Assembly (NCBI RefSeq): GCF_018035235.1
Contig: NZ_WPCV01000005.1
Coordinates: 434,001-498,000 of the forward strand
Source: Citrobacter sp. On2M
Lineage (GTDB): Bacteria > Pseudomonadota > Gammaproteobacteria > Enterobacterales > Enterobacteriaceae
Direction: 5' to 3'
Length of the DNA stretch: 64,000 nt
Every line of letters starts with the position of its first letter. The stretch's first letter is position 1. A model generated the notes under the pieces. The model was not told the origin of the DNA. It saw only the letters and a list, made by a program, of their open reading frames with translations, and ran no database searches. A program made the translations under genes and the position numbers. Below are positions 26,879-36,343 of this stretch, piece after piece.

Positions 26879-28807
26879 CTATCTCCCTCGGATAGCATCT
26901 TGTTTCAGCAGCGCATAGCGATTAAGAAGCTGATTAAGCCGCATATCGAGCTGCTGATACAACGTAGGTGATACACTCCCCTGTAGGCTTAATTCCTCAT
27001 CGATTTGACGTAATAACTCTTCTGTAGGCGGTGCCTGGTCAAGCTGGCGGCGAATAGTGAAAATGGCTGATTTCAGCTCAGACCCCGTCAGATATTTCCC
27101 TTTGCGCTCGTCGAGTGCATTTAGCTGAGCGGTTAACGCTTCCAGTCCCTGCTGGGCTTGATGCCAGTTTTGCAGTGCGCTTTCCGGCAACGCTTCCGTA
27201 GTTAACTGTTTTTGTAATCTGCTTGTGAATTCCGTAGTCTGCGATTCTTCCGGCCACAGGGTGGCTAACTGCTGTGCTAATGATGCAGCATATTCCCTCG
27301 ACCACAGAGGTGACTGGCGGGATATAACATCCAATTGCCCTTGCGCAGCCGCGAAAAATTCCTGTTTCCGCTCTCCCAAATCTGAGGATTGCTTCAATGT
27401 GGACAATTGTTCAGGCGTCAACACCTGCGGCAATGGCTTGATCAGCGCATATTCGTCAGATCGCATATGCGTAATACCAAGATAAGCGCCTGAACTCACT
27501 AGCGCAGTCACCATAACTCCGATGACAAACCCCAGCCACATCCGTCGGGTTCCGTGATCGGTTTGAGTAGCAAAAACCGCTGTGCTTGATTGCCCGGACG
27601 ACGCGGGTTCATTCACCACAAAGATCAGCTGGGGCAAAGCGATCTCAGCGTTATTGGTTGAGCCATAAGCCGGAATCATCAAAACGGCTGAGCCCGAATC
27701 CGCTTCTGACTTCTCCAGGCGTAAAGCTGCGTTATGCATCCAGGTAACGACGACCTCCAGTTTACTCAGCGCTTTCAGTTCAAGCCGTTGCAGCACTTCG
27801 CAGGCATGTTTTAAACGCTGTTCAACCCGATACACCACGGATAAATCAGCATAGGATAGCGTTAACGTACGCAATTCTTGCTGTAAACGGGCTGACAGCC
27901 ATGTCAGGATTTCAACGCGGGCATGGGTTTGCTGCGGCCATATTGCACTCCAGTGATGCGTCAGTAATGCCTCCAGAAGCTCGGCGCCTTCGGCAAGTCC
28001 CAGCAGCCCGGCATTACGCATTCTACTGACGGTATCCGCCCTCGCCGACTGCAGCACCTTCTGCGCTTCGCGGTGGTTATAGTCTTTTGTCGTCACTCCC
28101 GCCGGTGCCACCTGGTGCAGGATGTTCAGCCCCCAGACGGAATCCGCCCCGCTGTCGCTCATTCCTGACGGGCTGTTCAGCGTCAGCCGTTTATCAAACT
28201 CATAGGCACTCTGCTGGTCTGCAAAATGCACCACTTCCGTCCGGGTATCCGGCTGCAGCGTGAAGAAGTAAAATATCCCCACTTCCGCCAGCAGACGCTC
28301 AATGAACGCCAGGTCGCTCTCCTGGTACTGATTTATCTGCTCACGCTTCGGATAACTCTGCGTCAGCGTGAAGTCATACTCCCAGCCGTGCAGGGCGTGT
28401 TCCTGCAGGATTTCACCCACCACTTCCGGGACCGATTTGTTTATGAAAAAACGGTGCGTGCGGAACTGTTTATCCAGTAGGGAGAGATAAGGCTCAATGA
28501 TGATTTCATGGCTGACCTGGTCGCGCGACTCCGTCAGACGCCGGAAATGAGTCACGACGCCGTGGACGAATTTCACGGGCAGGGCATGCAGTAATTCCCC
28601 GCCTTTCATGGTCAGCAAAGCCGGCTGGTTCAGGAACATACCGGCAGTCAGCTCTGAAGCGCTGCAGGTAAAACGGACTGAATAATGGTAACGGACGCTT
28701 AACTGCTCCAGCCCCTCAAAACGTTCCACATCCAGTTCATGCGGGCATGAAGAAACCGATAAACTGTAGCGGTTAAGCGTGGGCCCTGATGTTATTTCCA
28801 TATTCAT
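26879..28807 (-). CDS. Chimeric VgrG'-'VasL/ImpA-like protein
   Basis: One uninterrupted 642-residue frame carries two unrelated T6SS parts. Residues 1 to about 255 are the gp27-like N-terminus of a VgrG spike (LNRYSLSVSSCPHELDVERF, RTHRFFINKSVPEVV, INQYQESDLAFIERLLAEVG, DYNHREAQKVL). From about residue 260 the sequence switches to a VasL/ImpA-related protein (LLEALLTHHWSAIWPQQTHA, then helical repeats, a transmembrane helix at about 423-445 and a coiled C-terminus). The junction is near base 28030. The VgrG half has no OB-fold, needle or tip, and the VasL half lacks its own N-terminal domain, so neither is likely to work normally. It looks like the scar of an in-frame deletion. The start at 28807 has GGAG eight bases upstream. 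Confidence 0.85.
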   Translation of the reverse strand: MNMEITSGPTLNRYSLSVSSCPHELDVERFEGLEQLSVRYHYSVRFTCSASELTAGMFLNQPALLTMKGGELLHALPVKFVHGVVTHFRRLTESRDQVSHEIIIEPYLSLLDKQFRTHRFFINKSVPEVVGEILQEHALHGWEYDFTLTQSYPKREQINQYQESDLAFIERLLAEVGIFYFFTLQPDTRTEVVHFADQQSAYEFDKRLTLNSPSGMSDSGADSVWGLNILHQVAPAGVTTKDYNHREAQKVLQSARADTVSRMRNAGLLGLAEGAELLEALLTHHWSAIWPQQTHARVEILTWLSARLQQELRTLTLSYADLSVVYRVEQRLKHACEVLQRLELKALSKLEVVVTWMHNAALRLEKSEADSGSAVLMIPAYGSTNNAEIALPQLIFVVNEPASSGQSSTAVFATQTDHGTRRMWLGFVIGVMVTALVSSGAYLGITHMRSDEYALIKPLPQVLTPEQLSTLKQSSDLGERKQEFFAAAQGQLDVISRQSPLWSREYAASLAQQLATLWPEESQTTEFTSRLQKQLTTEALPESALQNWHQAQQGLEALTAQLNALDERKGKYLTGSELKSAIFTIRRQLDQAPPTEELLRQIDEELSLQGSVSPTLYQQLDMRLNQLLNRYALLKQDAIRGR

Positions 28808-29190
28808 AGCGTTAACTCCGTTTAATAAAGAGAATTCCATCTAACATACTTAATTAGCACATCAAAAATTATTAATACCTGATGTTAATAAAACATCTCA
28901 GCACACTCACTCATTCCCATCCAACCGTTTTCCTGCGCAGTGTGAATTCCTTTGGCATGTTCCAATAAACAAAAAGTCATTATTTATACAAATGAATATT
29001 ATAATCAAATGAAGCCGTAATATTTTGTTCTGGAGCTGGTAATATGTAAGCTACAGCCACTCCTATAAGCCTTAGCTATAAATTTCTCGATACGGCTTAC
29101 CAAGTTTCTTCACTAATATCCCCACATCAATATTCATCTAATATAACCCCGCCAGCACGACCAGTTCTTCAAGTACATGGTTCTCCCATC
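28808..29190. other. Degenerate region upstream of the chimera
   Basis: These 383 bases hold no intact gene. The right end continues weak similarity to the immunity-gene repeat (AAGAACTGGTCGTGCT on the minus strand resembles GCAGAACTGGTTGTGCT inside the intact gene), so part of it is probably decayed immunity or effector sequence. Confidence 0.4.
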
Positions 29191-29294
29191 ATGACCCATT
29201 GGGTATCTTCTGGTGGAGATAATGTCCGGTTCCGCTCTGAAACACAACCCGATAAGATTACCAGTGGAGCGAAAAATAAATATTTCCATATCAT
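29158..29294 (-). pseudogene. Truncated third copy of the lipase-immunity gene
   Basis: From the ATG at 29294 the first 34 codons are the same as those of the gene at 29408-30160 (MIWKYLFFAPLVILSGCVSE and on to TQW). The match ends at about 29192, after which the frame reads a few foreign codons (MMGEPCT) and stops. The lipobox LSGC is kept, so a 44-residue lipopeptide could in principle be made, but the functional domain is gone. Confidence 0.8.
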
Positions 29295-29407
29295 CTACCA
29301 ATCCCTCGACAAAGTTTTAATCCATAAACAGATAGTTAACTTAAAACGGTTGAAATGAAAAAAGAGAACTATACTTATGAAAATATAATCGATTTATCTG
29401 TCCTTCA

Positions 29408-30160
29408 TCATTTTATAAATTGCTTCAATACGTCAATGTCAGGGAAGGTCTCTGTTTTCGGAACAGTCGTACCGTCAGGATAAATCAACGTCCCGTAAAC
29501 TCCTTTCTCTTTCTTTTTCGGGCCTATGCTCCGGACTAATTTATCTGAATGTAACAGGGGATAAAATATAATAGAATTGATATTTAACGCAGAGTACCCC
29601 TCGTCCATTTCGCCATTGTATATCCATATGTTTTTTTCATAACCACCAATAAAACCCTCAGTTAAATATGGAAAATAATCTTTCGAGATTAAACCATCGC
29701 TGTTGATTCTTTGATCACCACCACCTTGATTCGCCGCAAGGTAATCAAATTCCAGCCTGATGCTACTTTCTACCGACTCTACATCCTGACCAAACTGTAG
29801 AGTATTTTTGTATTGCAACCGTATATTAGCCACAGACAGATGCCATTGACAACGCCCCCCGCCATGCCGGGCAAGTTTCACATCATAGAGGTTCTTTGTA
29901 CTATCTTTTTGGGATAACGGAAATTCCATTGAGTTATACCCGGGAACTTCATAAGCTTCCCCGGACGAATTATGCCGGGTGTGCTTACATATTTCTGAAC
30001 GATAAATCACCTTCAATGGAAGCACAACCAGTTCTGCAGGTATTTTTACGCCCACCGTGACCCATTGGGTATCTTCTGGTGGAGATAATGTCCGGTTCCG
30101 CTCTGAAACACAACCCGATAAGATTACCAGTGGAGCGAAAAATAAATATTTCCATATCAT
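29408..30160 (-). CDS. T6SS lipase immunity lipoprotein, copy 2
   Basis: This 250-residue lipoprotein has a signal peptide with lipobox LSGC (Cys17) and is therefore anchored in the periplasm, where a phospholipase effector would act. It is nearly identical to the copy upstream; differences include the first ten residues and a middle segment (DVESVESSIRLEFDYLAANQ against TESVLKRIRLAFDYLAVNQ). Its place after a lipase effector gene and vgrG indicates a Tli-type immunity role, which is inference. Tandem immunity copies are common after Tle genes. A gap of 113 bases separates it from copy 1. Confidence 0.75.
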   Translation of the reverse strand: MIWKYLFFAPLVILSGCVSERNRTLSPPEDTQWVTVGVKIPAELVVLPLKVIYRSEICKHTRHNSSGEAYEVPGYNSMEFPLSQKDSTKNLYDVKLARHGGGRCQWHLSVANIRLQYKNTLQFGQDVESVESSIRLEFDYLAANQGGGDQRINSDGLISKDYFPYLTEGFIGGYEKNIWIYNGEMDEGYSALNINSIIFYPLLHSDKLVRSIGPKKKEKGVYGTLIYPDGTTVPKTETFPDIDVLKQFIK

Positions 30161-30273
30161 CTACCAATCCCTCGACAAAGTTTTAATCCATAAACAGATA
30201 GTTAACTTAAAACGGTTGAAATGAAAAAAGAGAACTATACTTATGAAAATATAATCGATTTATCTGTCCTTCA

Positions 30274-31026
30274 TCATTTTATAAATTGCTTCAATACGTC
30301 AATGTCAGGGAAGGTCTCTGTTTTCGGAACAGTCGTACCGTCAGGATAAATCAACGTCCCGTAAACTCCTTTCTCTTTCTTTTTCGGGCCTATGCTCCGG
30401 ACTAATTTATCTGAATGTAACAGGGGATAAAATATAATAGAATTGATATTTAATGCGGAGTACCGCTCGTTCATTTCGCCATCATATATCCATATGTTTT
30501 TTTCATAACCACCAATAAAACCCTCACTTAAATATGGAAAATAATCTTTTGAAATTAAACCATCGCTGTTGATTCTTTGATGACCACCACCTTGATTCAC
30601 CGCAAGGTAATCAAATGCCAGCCTGATGCGTTTTAACACCGACTCCGTACCCTGGCCAAACTGTACGGTATTTTTGTATTGCAACCGTATATCAGCCACA
30701 GACAGGTGCCATTGACAACGCCCCCCGCCTTGCCGGGCAAGTTTCACATCAAAGAAATTCTCTGTACTATCTTTTGGGGATAACGGAAATTCCATTGAGT
30801 TATACCCGGGAACTTCATAAGCTTCTCCGGATGAATTATGTCGGGTGCGTTTACATATTTCTGAACGATAAATTACCTTCAATGGGAGCACGAGCAGTTC
30901 GGCAGGTATTTTTACGCCCACTGTAACCCATTGGGTATCTTCTGGTGGAGATAATGTCCGGTTCCGCTCTGAAACGCAACCCGATAAGATAATCACCAAG
31001 GTTAAAATAAAATATTTCTCAATCAT
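30274..31026 (-). CDS. T6SS lipase immunity lipoprotein, copy 1
   Basis: This 250-residue lipoprotein has the signal peptide MIEKYFILTLVIILSGC with the acylated Cys17. The mature part has strands such as TQWVTVGVKIPAELLVLPLK and the cysteines C56 and C103 (approximate), probably a disulfide. Its ATG overlaps the lipase stop codon by four bases (ATGA), so it is translated together with the effector, the arrangement expected of a cognate immunity protein. It would neutralise lipase delivered by sister cells in the periplasm. Confidence 0.8.
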   Translation of the reverse strand: MIEKYFILTLVIILSGCVSERNRTLSPPEDTQWVTVGVKIPAELLVLPLKVIYRSEICKRTRHNSSGEAYEVPGYNSMEFPLSPKDSTENFFDVKLARQGGGRCQWHLSVADIRLQYKNTVQFGQGTESVLKRIRLAFDYLAVNQGGGHQRINSDGLISKDYFPYLSEGFIGGYEKNIWIYDGEMNERYSALNINSIIFYPLLHSDKLVRSIGPKKKEKGVYGTLIYPDGTTVPKTETFPDIDVLKQFIK

Positions 31027-32921
31027 AGTTCAAACTCCTCAAGGTTAAGTGGTTTTATATATTCCAGAGCTTCATTTCCTCCCTTAACCCCACGCGTCAT
31101 ATCCAGCGTCGATGCGACTACATCATGAATTTCAATGAAAGCACTATTTCTTGTAAACTCTTCCACTGGGGAACTATTTTCATACGTTTTCATTTGCTTT
31201 AAAAATCTCTCTCTTTTTATTTTCCTCATCATGATCAACGTTGGCTGAGTACATTCTTTAAGTTGGTTATTAAGATAACTCAAATATTGATCTGGCATGG
31301 AATGTCTGCCAAGGTTCGTTGCATGATCTAAATCAGGGTTAGTATAGGGAGGAAACCAGTCTTCTTTATCTATCTTTGTTAATAACTGCGTAAATCTTTT
31401 TTGTGCTTCATTCGCCTTTTGGCTGGCCTCTAAAATAAGTTCAGGAACCAAATACAATCTGGTCTCAACAGGAAGTCGTTTACGGATCCTGCGGCATGAA
31501 GAAGGGTTGTTGGGTACTTTACACTCCTTCCATTCCGTCGTTTGGGTGGTGTTAAAAAATACGGCAATACTTCCATGATGCCAAAAACATTCCCAAAACT
31601 TCAACCCTAGCGCTTGAGGCATGAGTTCTATTACCGACCAGAAAAAACCCAGCGTGCCACCTACCGGCCCCCATAAGTCATAAAACCAGTTATCGAGATT
31701 CGCATCAGGCGGAACGCTTGGGACGGTGTCAGCATCATTAACATGACGGAAATGGGTGAGATTTTTTAAAAATTTAACGGCAGAAGCGGTCAACGTCCGG
31801 GGCATACCATACGTATACAGCAAAGGATTAAGATCTCTTATTTCTGCGCTGTGAATCAGCCCAAGCGAACCTCCCAGACTATGTCCGCAGATAAATAGCT
31901 CCAATGTTTTTCCATCATCCGTAATCTGCTTAAATATCTTAGAATAGTTTTTCTTCGCAATCTGGTATGCCTGTAAAAAACCACCGTGAATCTTTCCTTC
32001 AGGAACAATATCAAAACACTCTACCGGCATAAAACTTGCGTCTGTCCATAAATCACTGAGCTTACTCATCTCTGTACCACGCCAGGCCACAATCGCCTGC
32101 GTTTTCGTCGTAACATAAAATAGCTGAGTTTCCCCTTCCTCTTCATCTGCCGTATCCATAAAAATGGGTTTAGAATGCCGTTCACGAAAAGGAACATCGG
32201 TGACAATAGCAGGGAATCGATGTTTGCCATCTTCAAAAACAGGAACAGATGACAGATCCAGACATTGAATACAAAAGAATCCATACACCGAATTACGATC
32301 AGTTTCGGAGTCATAACTGTAAGCCAAATCGGCCATAATGCCCAGGTTATAAGCATTGGTCAGAGAGTAACTCGCGGTATGATGCAAAATTAGTGTCCAT
32401 GCACGGAATGGACAAATTTCGATCATCGTACGTTTATTAAGGTCCGCCACATGAACGGTAACGCCTTTATACGTTTTATCCAAAGGGAAATGAAAATCTG
32501 GTAGAACAATTTCATTCCATTTATCTAGTTTTGGTCTGACATTGCAAAGTTGTCCAACCCTGATATATTGGTATCCATAGTTATTCTCAGAGGAGAGTTT
32601 TTTTACCTCTGAATTAAAGCCTTCTCTTTCAAATCGTAAGGCTCGGTTCTCCATCTCATCAACCAAAGGCTGAGACTGGACTTTTAATGTCAAAGGTAAT
32701 GGATGTATATCTTTAATCTTTATTATTCCATTGGCATCACTATAGCCAGTATAGCGTGGAATCAAACCGCACCTTGTAGCATCATTTTCGGCAAACCACT
32801 CCATATTGGCTACGGCATCACCTAATTCGTCCACTAACTGGAACTCTACCCAATCAAATGCCTCATGTTCTATAAAAAAATCAGGGTATTTGCACTGAGT
32901 AGATGTTGTCACTTCTGTCAT
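31023..32921 (-). CDS. T6SS lipase effector (class 3 lipase fold, Tle-like)
   Basis: This 632-residue protein has no signal peptide. Residues 20-125 form a beta-rich N-terminal domain (DWVEFQLVDELGDAVANMEW, TGYSDANGIIKIKDIHPLPL) like the transthyretin-type recruitment domains of VgrG-borne effectors. An alpha/beta-hydrolase of the class 3 lipase type follows: the nucleophile Ser348 is in ICGHSLGGSLG, the acid is probably Asp398 in HVNDADTVPSVPP, and His448 or His449 in FWHHGSIAVF completes the triad. The C-terminal 180 residues have no recognised motif. Sitting between vgrG and a lipoprotein immunity gene, it is most likely a phospholipase injected into rival cells. Confidence 0.85.
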   Translation of the reverse strand: MTEVTTSTQCKYPDFFIEHEAFDWVEFQLVDELGDAVANMEWFAENDATRCGLIPRYTGYSDANGIIKIKDIHPLPLTLKVQSQPLVDEMENRALRFEREGFNSEVKKLSSENNYGYQYIRVGQLCNVRPKLDKWNEIVLPDFHFPLDKTYKGVTVHVADLNKRTMIEICPFRAWTLILHHTASYSLTNAYNLGIMADLAYSYDSETDRNSVYGFFCIQCLDLSSVPVFEDGKHRFPAIVTDVPFRERHSKPIFMDTADEEEGETQLFYVTTKTQAIVAWRGTEMSKLSDLWTDASFMPVECFDIVPEGKIHGGFLQAYQIAKKNYSKIFKQITDDGKTLELFICGHSLGGSLGLIHSAEIRDLNPLLYTYGMPRTLTASAVKFLKNLTHFRHVNDADTVPSVPPDANLDNWFYDLWGPVGGTLGFFWSVIELMPQALGLKFWECFWHHGSIAVFFNTTQTTEWKECKVPNNPSSCRRIRKRLPVETRLYLVPELILEASQKANEAQKRFTQLLTKIDKEDWFPPYTNPDLDHATNLGRHSMPDQYLSYLNNQLKECTQPTLIMMRKIKRERFLKQMKTYENSSPVEEFTRNSAFIEIHDVVASTLDMTRGVKGGNEALEYIKPLNLEEFEL

Positions 32922-33065
32922 AATTAGAATTCCTTTTCGTTTATTTCAGTTAAGAATATCTGCGATGAGATAAACATAATCTGTCGAATACACAGCCAGA
33001 TGACAGGGATGAATTAAAATTCCTGTCATTTATAATTTCATTGTGTAAATAACGAATATGACATC

Positions 33066-33740
33066 CTAGTCATAACTCTTGAGGCGGAGATATTTTTCGT
33101 ATAATTCTTTCGCTCGCTGACTATCTTTTTCAACAAAAAAGCCATTATTGTACATATCACTCAAATATTTTGCTGCATTCGCGCAGCCCTTTTCCAGGGC
33201 ACTTTGGAGATAAGGATAGGCTGATTTATAATCTCGATCGAGATAATAAAAATCACCGACATAGCATTGTGCAGACCCTTCTCCTTGATCTGCTGCCTTT
33301 TTCAGCCATACTTTAGCTTCCGGTTTATTTACTGGAACGCCTTGTCCATATAAATACATTGTGCCAACCATTCCCTGACAAGCCAGAATAGTCTGTTCTG
33401 TTTTTCTTTCTGTACCAGATTGGATATCATGCAAGGCACACTTTTTAAACCAGGGAAGAGCATTTTTATAATCTTGTTTCTCAAAATAAAGCCTGCCTAC
33501 TGTACCTTCAGCAAGAGGATCACCATCACTTGCCGCAAGTTTATACCACTTTAAAGACTCATTATAATTTGCCCGAACACCATAACCATATTGATACATA
33601 AAGCCAAGATTACCCTGAGCCTTATGATCACCTGACTCAGACATTGCCTCTAGCATTCTTACATCATAACTCTTACACGATACAATAAAAAAAATAGAAA
33701 GAAGTGCAACAAAAGATCTATTAACATTATTATAGTTCAT
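33066..33740 (-). CDS. Sel1-repeat lipoprotein of the T6SS locus
   Basis: This 224-residue protein has a lipoprotein-type signal (FIVSCKS, Cys22) and at least four Sel1/TPR-like repeats (GDHKAQGNLGFMYQYGYGV, GDPLAEGTVGRLYF, GTMYLYGQGVPVNKPEAKVW, GEGSAQCYVGDFYYLDRDYK). It would be attached to a membrane on the periplasmic side. It lies between vgrG and the lipase gene. Sel1-repeat proteins are known as immunity proteins or accessory factors of T6SS lipases (for example, the Tli5-type proteins in Pseudomonas), so it may be a second immunity protein or a loading adaptor. I cannot decide between these. Confidence 0.75.
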   Translation of the reverse strand: MNYNNVNRSFVALLSIFFIVSCKSYDVRMLEAMSESGDHKAQGNLGFMYQYGYGVRANYNESLKWYKLAASDGDPLAEGTVGRLYFEKQDYKNALPWFKKCALHDIQSGTERKTEQTILACQGMVGTMYLYGQGVPVNKPEAKVWLKKAADQGEGSAQCYVGDFYYLDRDYKSAYPYLQSALEKGCANAAKYLSDMYNNGFFVEKDSQRAKELYEKYLRLKSYD

Positions 33741-33763
33741 ACTCTCACCTCATAAACCACATT

Positions 33764-36289
33764 TTATGAATTACCTTTTTTTACTTGTTCTAATTTTAGT
33801 TTTGTTGGGGTTGCGGTATATATTGGCAGTGTTTTGCCGTATTGATCTGACACACCTTCATAAATATCTCCTTCACCTGTGGTAATCCGATATTGAGAAA
33901 AAGGAATTGGCTTACCTGTTTCTTTATTTTTAACAGTAAAACCTTCACAAAAACCGCGGGGTAATTCCTCCACAGGAGTATTCAGACTCGTGGCTCCCAG
34001 TTTCTGCACATTTACCGACTTCAGCAGGATATTCTTCGGGCATCCCAGTTCGATATTCCCCCCTTTCAGCCGGATATACGCCCCGCCACAGCTCAGTAAC
34101 AGCTCCTCGCTGGCGTTCACGGTGATTTTTCCCTCTGTACTGCTCACCGTGATATCTTTCTTCGCCGTCACACCCATTTCATCGTCCTGGGCCTGAATAT
34201 CCACTTTTCCCTTTGCCGCATACAGCTGCATTCCCTGTTCCTGTGCGTACAGACTCACCGTATCGCTCGCCGCCACCGTAAATGACCTGCCGGTACTGAT
34301 GTCCGTATTGTGCCCCGACATGATCCCCACGCTGTCCGTTCCCGAGGACACCCGTACGGCCTTCGCACTCATCATCCCTACGCCCACTGGCGCATGCAGA
34401 ATAAGACCCGGCTGAGCCAGTTCCTCCAGCGCATCATTCAGCGCCTGCTGGCTCGCTGTGTCTCCCGCCGTTGCCTTTGCCGTCTCCGCTGACCGCTGCA
34501 GGCTCCTTGCCAGTGACAACGCCTGTTCAAGCTGACGTATCACACCGTCCATCTCCAGCATCCGGTCCACGGCTTCCGCCTGCATCTCTGCGGTTATCAG
34601 AACCCCTTTCCCGCCGCGTACCGCCACCCAGTCATCCGTGCGCAACTCGGCCCCCTCGCCCCGCAGCGCACGCTGTGCATCCACGTTATGCCCCAGGTTC
34701 AGCTGCGTCTTGCCGCCGTACTCGGTGCTGAGCTTGACGTGCTCCTCGCCCCGTTTGTCTTCCATGCGCAGCTTATTATTCGCGGGTGTGCGAATGACGT
34801 TGCGGGTGTGGTTTGCCTGTGTCACGTGGTCCGGATGCCGGGAGTCGTGCAGCGCATGCGCGATATAGGGCCGGTCCGGGTCCCCTTCATGGAACGCCAC
34901 CGCCACTTCTGTGCCCTGTATCAGCGGGAAGTGAATCCCGTAAGTGTCGCCGCCGTAGGGTTTGGCCAGACGAACTGGCATGCTCTCGTAACCCTGCTGT
35001 TTATCATCGCGATCCGCATCAAACTTAACCCAATAAAGCCCGCTCTGATTTAAATGAGCATATTGATCATTCTTTTTCGGGCTTGAAACACGTGCCATTA
35101 GCGTGCCGCTAATCACTGGCCGAGGTTTTAGCGGTGGTCTCCAGCAGCGGGTTTCACTGTAAACGGTCGCCATCAACACCACCTGAAGCGCTTCCTTTCG
35201 GCTTGCGCTGAATGAAACCGCCGTAACCAGCAAGTTGTTACGCACACTGGCAGGAAGCGTTGGGACAGATGTGGATTCCGTAATATTCAGGACCTGAGCC
35301 GGGCTGAGGCTAACATCGGTCGATAATCCCGTGATTGTCGCTTGTGAGGAGAGGTAACGTTCATGTTCCAGACGCGCCCAAAAATTCCCTGTCTCAGGCG
35401 ATGGCGAAACCTTATCACCCGTTTCAAGATGACGTGGACGATAGTGGTAAACATCCCCGTAAGTCACCCCGTCACCTTCACCGTAAGTCATATCAGTTTG
35501 TGCAGAAAATAATATTTTCTGAGCCTGGCGATGGTTATAGTCCCCGGCAGTAACCGATGCCTGCACCGTAGACTGTTGGAACTGAATATCCCAGACTGAG
35601 TCGATGCCATTGTCATTCATTCCGGAAGGGCTATTCAGCGGTAATGTTTTGCCAAACTCCCATGCGCTTTGTTTGTCAGCAAAGTAGATGACCTCAGTGC
35701 CAGCATCAGGTTGAAGCCTGAAGAAGAAGAAAATTCCAACTTCAGAAAGCAGACGTTCAATAAAAACCAGATCGCTCTCTTGATACTGATTAATTTGTTC
35801 TCTTTTGGGATATTCCATTACCAAATCAAAATTATACTCCCAGTCTTTTAAACCATGTTCTTGTAAAATTTTAGTAACAACTTCAGGAACTGACATATTA
35901 ATAAAGAAGCGGTGTGTGCGAAATTGGTTTTTCAACAACGCGACAAAAGGTTCAATGATTATCTGATAGATTGCCTGGTCTTTTGAACCACTGATACGAT
36001 GGAAAGATGTCACAATACCATGTACCATTTTGCGGGCAGTTAACTCACTTAACTTCCCCATTCCCATGGTCAATGCCGTTGATTTTCCAAGTATCGATTC
36101 GGCCGCAATGTCTTTATCCTGGCTGGAAAAATGTACTACATATCGATACAGCGAACTCATTTCCTCTGTACCATTAAAGTTAATAACATCCAGCACTGAC
36201 TTGCATGAAGGGATATACAATTGATAACGATTCAACGTATTTTCAGATATAAATGACATCCCACCGCCAAGTGATTCATCCATTCCCAT
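33764..36289 (-). CDS. vgrG: VgrG spike protein
   Basis: This 841-residue T6SS spike has a gp27-like base (residues 10-360; RTHRFFINMSVPEVV, INQYQESDLVFIERLLSEVG), a gp5 OB-fold (about 380-480; GIHFPLIQGTEVAVAFHEGD), a helical linker and a beta-helix needle (DUF2345, about 600-750; GVTAKKDITVSSTEGKITVN). The last 70 residues (FTVKNKETGKPIPFSQYRIT and on) form a transthyretin-like extension that probably binds the cognate effector, matching the similar domain at the start of the lipase. The frame opens at a GTG 11 codons earlier, but ATG at 36289 has AGGGG eight bases upstream. Confidence 0.93.
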   Translation of the reverse strand: MGMDESLGGGMSFISENTLNRYQLYIPSCKSVLDVINFNGTEEMSSLYRYVVHFSSQDKDIAAESILGKSTALTMGMGKLSELTARKMVHGIVTSFHRISGSKDQAIYQIIIEPFVALLKNQFRTHRFFINMSVPEVVTKILQEHGLKDWEYNFDLVMEYPKREQINQYQESDLVFIERLLSEVGIFFFFRLQPDAGTEVIYFADKQSAWEFGKTLPLNSPSGMNDNGIDSVWDIQFQQSTVQASVTAGDYNHRQAQKILFSAQTDMTYGEGDGVTYGDVYHYRPRHLETGDKVSPSPETGNFWARLEHERYLSSQATITGLSTDVSLSPAQVLNITESTSVPTLPASVRNNLLVTAVSFSASRKEALQVVLMATVYSETRCWRPPLKPRPVISGTLMARVSSPKKNDQYAHLNQSGLYWVKFDADRDDKQQGYESMPVRLAKPYGGDTYGIHFPLIQGTEVAVAFHEGDPDRPYIAHALHDSRHPDHVTQANHTRNVIRTPANNKLRMEDKRGEEHVKLSTEYGGKTQLNLGHNVDAQRALRGEGAELRTDDWVAVRGGKGVLITAEMQAEAVDRMLEMDGVIRQLEQALSLARSLQRSAETAKATAGDTASQQALNDALEELAQPGLILHAPVGVGMMSAKAVRVSSGTDSVGIMSGHNTDISTGRSFTVAASDTVSLYAQEQGMQLYAAKGKVDIQAQDDEMGVTAKKDITVSSTEGKITVNASEELLLSCGGAYIRLKGGNIELGCPKNILLKSVNVQKLGATSLNTPVEELPRGFCEGFTVKNKETGKPIPFSQYRITTGEGDIYEGVSDQYGKTLPIYTATPTKLKLEQVKKGNS

Positions 36290-36343
36290 ATATTTAACCC
36301 CTGTAATTTTATAAAGAGTCACTTCCAGAACGAAAACTTACCC

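Larger units (their letters stand above)
29192..31026 (-). repeat. Tandem 866-bp repeat carrying lipase-immunity genes
   Basis: The sequence repeats with an offset of exactly 866 bases: the genes at 29408-30160 and 30274-31026, plus a partial third unit from 29192. The intergenic part and first codons of the partial unit are identical to the next copy as far as I can read, over more than 200 bases, which indicates recent duplication. The two full genes differ at scattered codons, mostly in the middle. Confidence 0.9.
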
